The notes beneath the pieces were generated by a model. The model was not told where the DNA came from and made no database searches. It saw nothing but the letters and a program-made list of their open reading frames with translations. DNA of 42,669 nucleotides from IMG/VR virus record IMGVR_UViG_3300035698_031681, positions 1 through 42,669 of that record, one strand, 5' to 3'. Both the position numbers and the translations under genes were made by a program. Each line of letters opens with the position of its first letter. The first letter of the stretch is position 1. The stretch is from a virus. This document shows, piece after piece, positions 39,650 to 42,669 of the stretch.

Positions 39650-40422
39650 GGCAGAGTCTCCTTAATAATCCTACATACACCTTTTTTTATCAAATCCGAC
39701 AACACAAAGTTACAAGTTCCATACCCAGGAATATGAGCGGCTTCTTTAATTCCTACAGTAATACATGACTTATCACTTACTGGCCCATCTTGCACTTCCG
39801 CCCATTTAGATAAAAGAAAGTCAAAAGCTGTTGGGTAGTATAAAAGATAATGTTCTGGCGTTTTAACCAGCATATAAATATCGTTATCCTCATTATATTT
39901 AGCATAATATTCTAAATTATAATCTTTAAAATATTGTGGCCCTGTAAAATTTTTCACCTCTAAATAACTAATATCGTCCCTATAAGTAATTTTATAATCA
40001 GGGTAAGCAAGTTCTTTTTTCCTTTCGGAAAAATTACCTATTACCAACAGCCCTTTAAGATCACTACCACAACTTTCCCATTTAACAGACCCTCCGAAAG
40101 CCATACATGTCTTCTCAAAGTCCTTATAACAATTCAAAAAAGTTCGGTGTTCATTATAATGATGCACGACCGACATATTCGTAAAGTTTGCGGGGTTTCT
40201 ACCATCTATCCTTGTGTTAAAACTGCGTCTGTCTCGCTCAGAGAAGATTCCCTCTCCCACACAAAAATCTATATATTTACACATCTTTACGCTTACCGAT
40301 TCCTCCAATGCTCTATTTTTACTTGCTTTGGCAGCCATCTCCATCAACTTTTTTTCTGCTTCTAACTGTTGGTCAGTTGCCAAATTACCTTTTGGCAAAA
40401 AATGTTCCCGTGCTTTCATCAT
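39634..40422 (-). CDS. putative PD-(D/E)XK nuclease, partner of methyltransferase
   Basis: 262 residues. A PD-(D/E)XK-type core is visible: PD at 141-142 and EVK at 155-157 (PDYKITYRDDISYLEVKNFT), preceded by a candidate Glu/Asp helix. The rest lacks a known family. Its ATG shares one base with the methyltransferase's stop (TAATG), so the two are co-translated as in type II restriction-modification gene pairs. The assignment as restriction enzyme is inference; another nuclease role, or none, is possible. Confidence 0.6.
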   Translation of the reverse strand: MMKAREHFLPKGNLATDQQLEAEKKLMEMAAKASKNRALEESVSVKMCKYIDFCVGEGIFSERDRRSFNTRIDGRNPANFTNMSVVHHYNEHRTFLNCYKDFEKTCMAFGGSVKWESCGSDLKGLLVIGNFSERKKELAYPDYKITYRDDISYLEVKNFTGPQYFKDYNLEYYAKYNEDNDIYMLVKTPEHYLLYYPTAFDFLLSKWAEVQDGPVSDKSCITVGIKEAAHIPGYGTCNFVLSDLIKKGVCRIIKETLPWPTG

Positions 40423-41519
40423 TAAAAATCCTTAATATCCCACACTTCTTCTACCCTTAACATATCTTCAGATAACTCCCCCCTTGCTATCTCTAAATAT
40501 TCCTTATTCACATCTATCCCCACATAATCCTGGTTATAAACAAAAGCAGCTTGGCCAGTCCTACCTGTTCCATTAAAAGGATCCAACACCAAACAACGAC
40601 TACTCTCTTTAACATCAGGCTTAGGTTTGCATTCGCATTTTAATTGCCACCCTGTCACTGCTAATCTTAAAGCATAACCCTTTTTATTATCTGCTGGCTC
40701 TTTCACTTTCTCTATTGTTCTCTCCCAAGGTTTTTTACAAACAGGGCAGCATCCCTTCTCTGACGTAGAGGCTTGTATGCAAGGAGTAATAAGTGGAATA
40801 GGGAATGTAGCATAATGACCTCCCTTGAAACTTGATACCGCAGTAGTCCAAACTGCTCTTTTGTTCCTCTTCCCATAATGCTCGAAAGTTCTACCCTGGT
40901 CCATACGAAATGTTCCTTGTTGTTCATTAGCACCAAATTTTCGTGCTTTACCAGTGTGACTATTTGTGTCCTCCAGTACCGCATAATAATCATAAAAATA
41001 TTTAGAGGATTTGCTAAACATAAAGACATACTCATGTCCACGAGTTGGTCTATCCTTGGCTCCATCAGGCATAGGATCTGTCTTGTTCCAAATTATATCA
41101 CACCTCAAGTACCATCCATCTTTTCTCATTGCCAAAGCAAACATCCATGGGATACCTATTAAATCTTTTTGTTTGATCTCAGGGTGCTTAAATGCTTTCC
41201 TATCTGCCGATCCCTTACTCCTACCTTTTCTCGCAAACCCTTTTGTGGCCCTGCAAAATCCAGCATTGTTATTATACCCATCACCAATCACTACCCAGAG
41301 AGTCCCATCTTTTCTCAATGTTCTCTTTACTTCTTTGAATATATTTACCAAATTCTCTATATATTCTTCAGGAGTGGTCTCTTGACCTAATTGATCATCT
41401 GCACAATAGTCTCTTAACTGCCAATAGGGAGGAGATGTAACGCAAGTATGAAAAGTATTATCAGAGATACCTTGCAATTTTTCTGCTGCGTCACCATGTA
41501 ACAACATAAATTTATTCAT
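40422..41519 (-). CDS. DNA methyltransferase, beta class, with zinc-ribbon insert
   Basis: 365 residues with TSPPYWQLRDY (about 28-38) and DPFNGTGRTGQ (about 312-322). It has the same cysteine insert as 640..1719 (GCCPVCKKPW...CECKP, about 255-285) and is its paralogue. The target-recognition region differs from its paralogue's, so it may have another target. The adjacent, overlapping nuclease candidate suggests a type II restriction-modification pair. TAATG overlap with the P-loop gene, AGGGA before ATG. Confidence 0.88.
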   Translation of the reverse strand: MNKFMLLHGDAAEKLQGISDNTFHTCVTSPPYWQLRDYCADDQLGQETTPEEYIENLVNIFKEVKRTLRKDGTLWVVIGDGYNNNAGFCRATKGFARKGRSKGSADRKAFKHPEIKQKDLIGIPWMFALAMRKDGWYLRCDIIWNKTDPMPDGAKDRPTRGHEYVFMFSKSSKYFYDYYAVLEDTNSHTGKARKFGANEQQGTFRMDQGRTFEHYGKRNKRAVWTTAVSSFKGGHYATFPIPLITPCIQASTSEKGCCPVCKKPWERTIEKVKEPADNKKGYALRLAVTGWQLKCECKPKPDVKESSRCLVLDPFNGTGRTGQAAFVYNQDYVGIDVNKEYLEIARGELSEDMLRVEEVWDIKDF

Positions 41520-42133
41520 TAAGGCTTCCCTACTTGCTCTACAATATAATCCATTATCTTATCTTCTTCATTACAATAAAAACACTTATATTTAAGAGAC
41601 AATGCATCTAACATTCTCATTATCTCTTTGTCTATTTGCTTGGACTCTACCAAAGTGTGATATCTTCCTTCCTCTCGGTAGTATTTTTCTCTCCGCTTAA
41701 TAAATATATTCAAAGAGGGAAAGTGTTCTTCAAATGCAATGCAGATATCAAGCATCGAGGGACTCAGCCATTCTCCACGAATATTGGCATAATAATAGTT
41801 AAGCAAAAGAGGATTGTCGGTTGTAATAAGATCCACCCCAGATCTCAGGAACACATCTTCCTGCCTCACTTGCTTAGACATTAGATAGGAAGAGTCTAAA
41901 CCTCCTAGAGTGATAGGGATGTAAGTCCATAACTTAATAGACTCTAAAACTAATTCTACATCATACCCCTTCATTTTTAATTTGGAGAAGGCATACCCGT
42001 TCAGAGTGCTTTTCCCTGAAGCCGGTCCACCGTATAAATTTATTCTTCTTATCTCTCCCTTAGAAGGGGATGTCGTCAGGGGCAGGGCCTGGGTTAAGGG
42101 ATTGGCCGCCGGAGATGGGGTGGTTTGTTTCAT
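41519..42133 (-). CDS. P-loop NTPase, nucleotide-kinase-like
   Basis: 204 residues from the ATG with AAGGAG six bases before it; two upstream ATGs are less suited. Walker A is NLYGGPASGKST (about 32-43). SKQVRQEDVFLRSGVDLITTDNP (split here: about 85-107) and the LID-type FIKRREKYYREEGR with EES...LVE are as in phage P-loop kinases. Likely a nucleoside/nucleotide kinase, substrate unknown. Overlaps the end of 42060..42551 by 74 bases. Confidence 0.7.
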   Translation of the reverse strand: MKQTTPSPAANPLTQALPLTTSPSKGEIRRINLYGGPASGKSTLNGYAFSKLKMKGYDVELVLESIKLWTYIPITLGGLDSSYLMSKQVRQEDVFLRSGVDLITTDNPLLLNYYYANIRGEWLSPSMLDICIAFEEHFPSLNIFIKRREKYYREEGRYHTLVESKQIDKEIMRMLDALSLKYKCFYCNEEDKIMDYIVEQVGKP

Positions 42134-42551
42134 AACTTGCTCCTTCATCTGTATCACTCATTAATAAATTATTACCTATTGCATCATTGATCTTGATCCC
42201 CAACATTTTAGTAAAAACCTTCATTGATGCCTGTCTTAACTTTTCATTTTCGGGAACATACATGCAGAATTTCATCCTCTTCCCATTGACATTGGAGAAT
42301 AAAATCAAACAATCGGGATAAGAAGGCTGCATAGTGAAGAACAGAGGTAAGTCGAAATAATCTAGAATACCTGCACGTCCATAATATAGGATATCTTCAT
42401 ATGGTTCTTCTCCGAAATATATTTTAGACAGATGGTGCCCTAGTCTTTCTCCCACACATAACCACCCTTGAGTTTCAAATCCCAAACCATCAATAACGAA
42501 TCTTCCTGCATTAACATCAGATTGTACAACAGTGGTATCAGAAGATGTCAA
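42060..42551 (-). CDS. protein with SSB-like C-terminal tail
   Basis: 163 residues. It ends NPGPAPDDIPF; the acidic 'DDIPF' tip is the hallmark of SSB proteins, which use it to recruit partners. The N-terminal 120 residues have beta-type segments (YPDCLILFSNVNGKRMKFCM) but I cannot confirm an OB fold. Start is TTG right after an in-frame TAA, with GGAGG three bases before it; both lie in the terminal repeat, so the natural start may be elsewhere. Confidence 0.5.
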   Translation of the reverse strand: MTSSDTTVVQSDVNAGRFVIDGLGFETQGWLCVGERLGHHLSKIYFGEEPYEDILYYGRAGILDYFDLPLFFTMQPSYPDCLILFSNVNGKRMKFCMYVPENEKLRQASMKVFTKMLGIKINDAIGNNLLMSDTDEGASYETNHPISGGQSLNPGPAPDDIPF

Positions 42552-42662
42552 TTACCTCCCCCATAAAGGAGGAGGCTTGTAATTACCTAACAGAGTCAGG
42601 CACTACAATGGGCTGATTGACAACAGCCCTACTTAGATAAGATATACTGTCTAAGTAATTTT
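42546..42662. repeat. right copy of 117-bp terminal inverted repeat
   Basis: Exact reverse complement of 1..117. Seven further bases (42663..42669) follow with no counterpart at the left end. Read on the minus strand, it supplies the ribosome site and TTG start of 42060..42551. Confidence 0.9.
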
Positions 42663-42669
42663 GCTTAAT

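Noticed and set aside
1-42669. Borg-like or protein-primed linear genome
   Set aside because: Inverted ends alone do not show it; no terminal protein, type B polymerase, resolvase or regular internal tandem repeats were found, and assembly could also give this end structure.

Overview
The window reads as part or all of an AT-rich virus-like or plasmid-like element, most likely from a Planctomycetes-type host. About 60 small, tightly packed genes (ATGA, TAATG and longer overlaps, strong Shine-Dalgarno sites) lie almost all on the minus strand. The only plus-strand gene is at 10687..11751. The cargo is viral in style: two sigma factors, many HTH domains, three DNA methyltransferases, dCMP deaminase, P-loop kinase, homing endonucleases and AAA+ ATPases. 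I see no capsid, portal, terminase, tail, polymerase, integrase or tRNA gene. The host guess rests on a PEP-CTERM protein (16651..17253) and dockerin-type proteins (29234..29848, 31721..33268), which are typical of planctomycete secretomes. The two ends carry a perfect 117-bp inverted repeat (1..117 and 42546..42662).

Layout, read in the direction of transcription (right to left): 42.6-39.1 kb holds a protein with an SSB-like tail, a P-loop kinase, a probable restriction-modification pair and dCMP deaminase, closed by a terminator. 38.9-37.9 kb holds a small basic protein and a papain-like protease, closed by a terminator. 37.8-33.7 kb is a regulatory operon: two sigma factors, a protein with four HTH units, a Nudix hydrolase, a zinc ribbon and a GPN-motif protein. 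33.7-27.2 kb encodes exported, dockerin and coiled-coil proteins. 27.2-22.9 kb has a methyltransferase, an acidic protein, an RNA ligase split by one stop codon, and a glycosyltransferase. 22.7-11.8 kb has a GIY-YIG endonuclease, a deoxyribosyltransferase-like protein, a Clp-type ATPase fused to an FtsH-type peptidase, RtcB split by a LAGLIDADG endonuclease gene, a PEP-CTERM protein, small proteins, a nucleoside hydrolase and a queuosine-salvage-like protein. 10.5-0.05 kb has an AAA ATPase, Ro60/TROVE, an ankyrin protein, two metallophosphoesterases, an XRE regulator, a methyltransferase and a lipoprotein.

The strongest theme is RNA repair: Ro60 (Rsr), RtcB and a DRB0094/Rnl5-type RNA ligase occur within about 18 kb, and the last two are both broken into two reading frames in ways that could leave function intact. 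A second theme is private transcription. Four promoters share a -35 box running into AGTG(G), a 16-bp spacer and TATAAT/TATTAT. One of them drives the sigma-factor operon itself. All functions are inferred from motifs read by eye; no database search was run.
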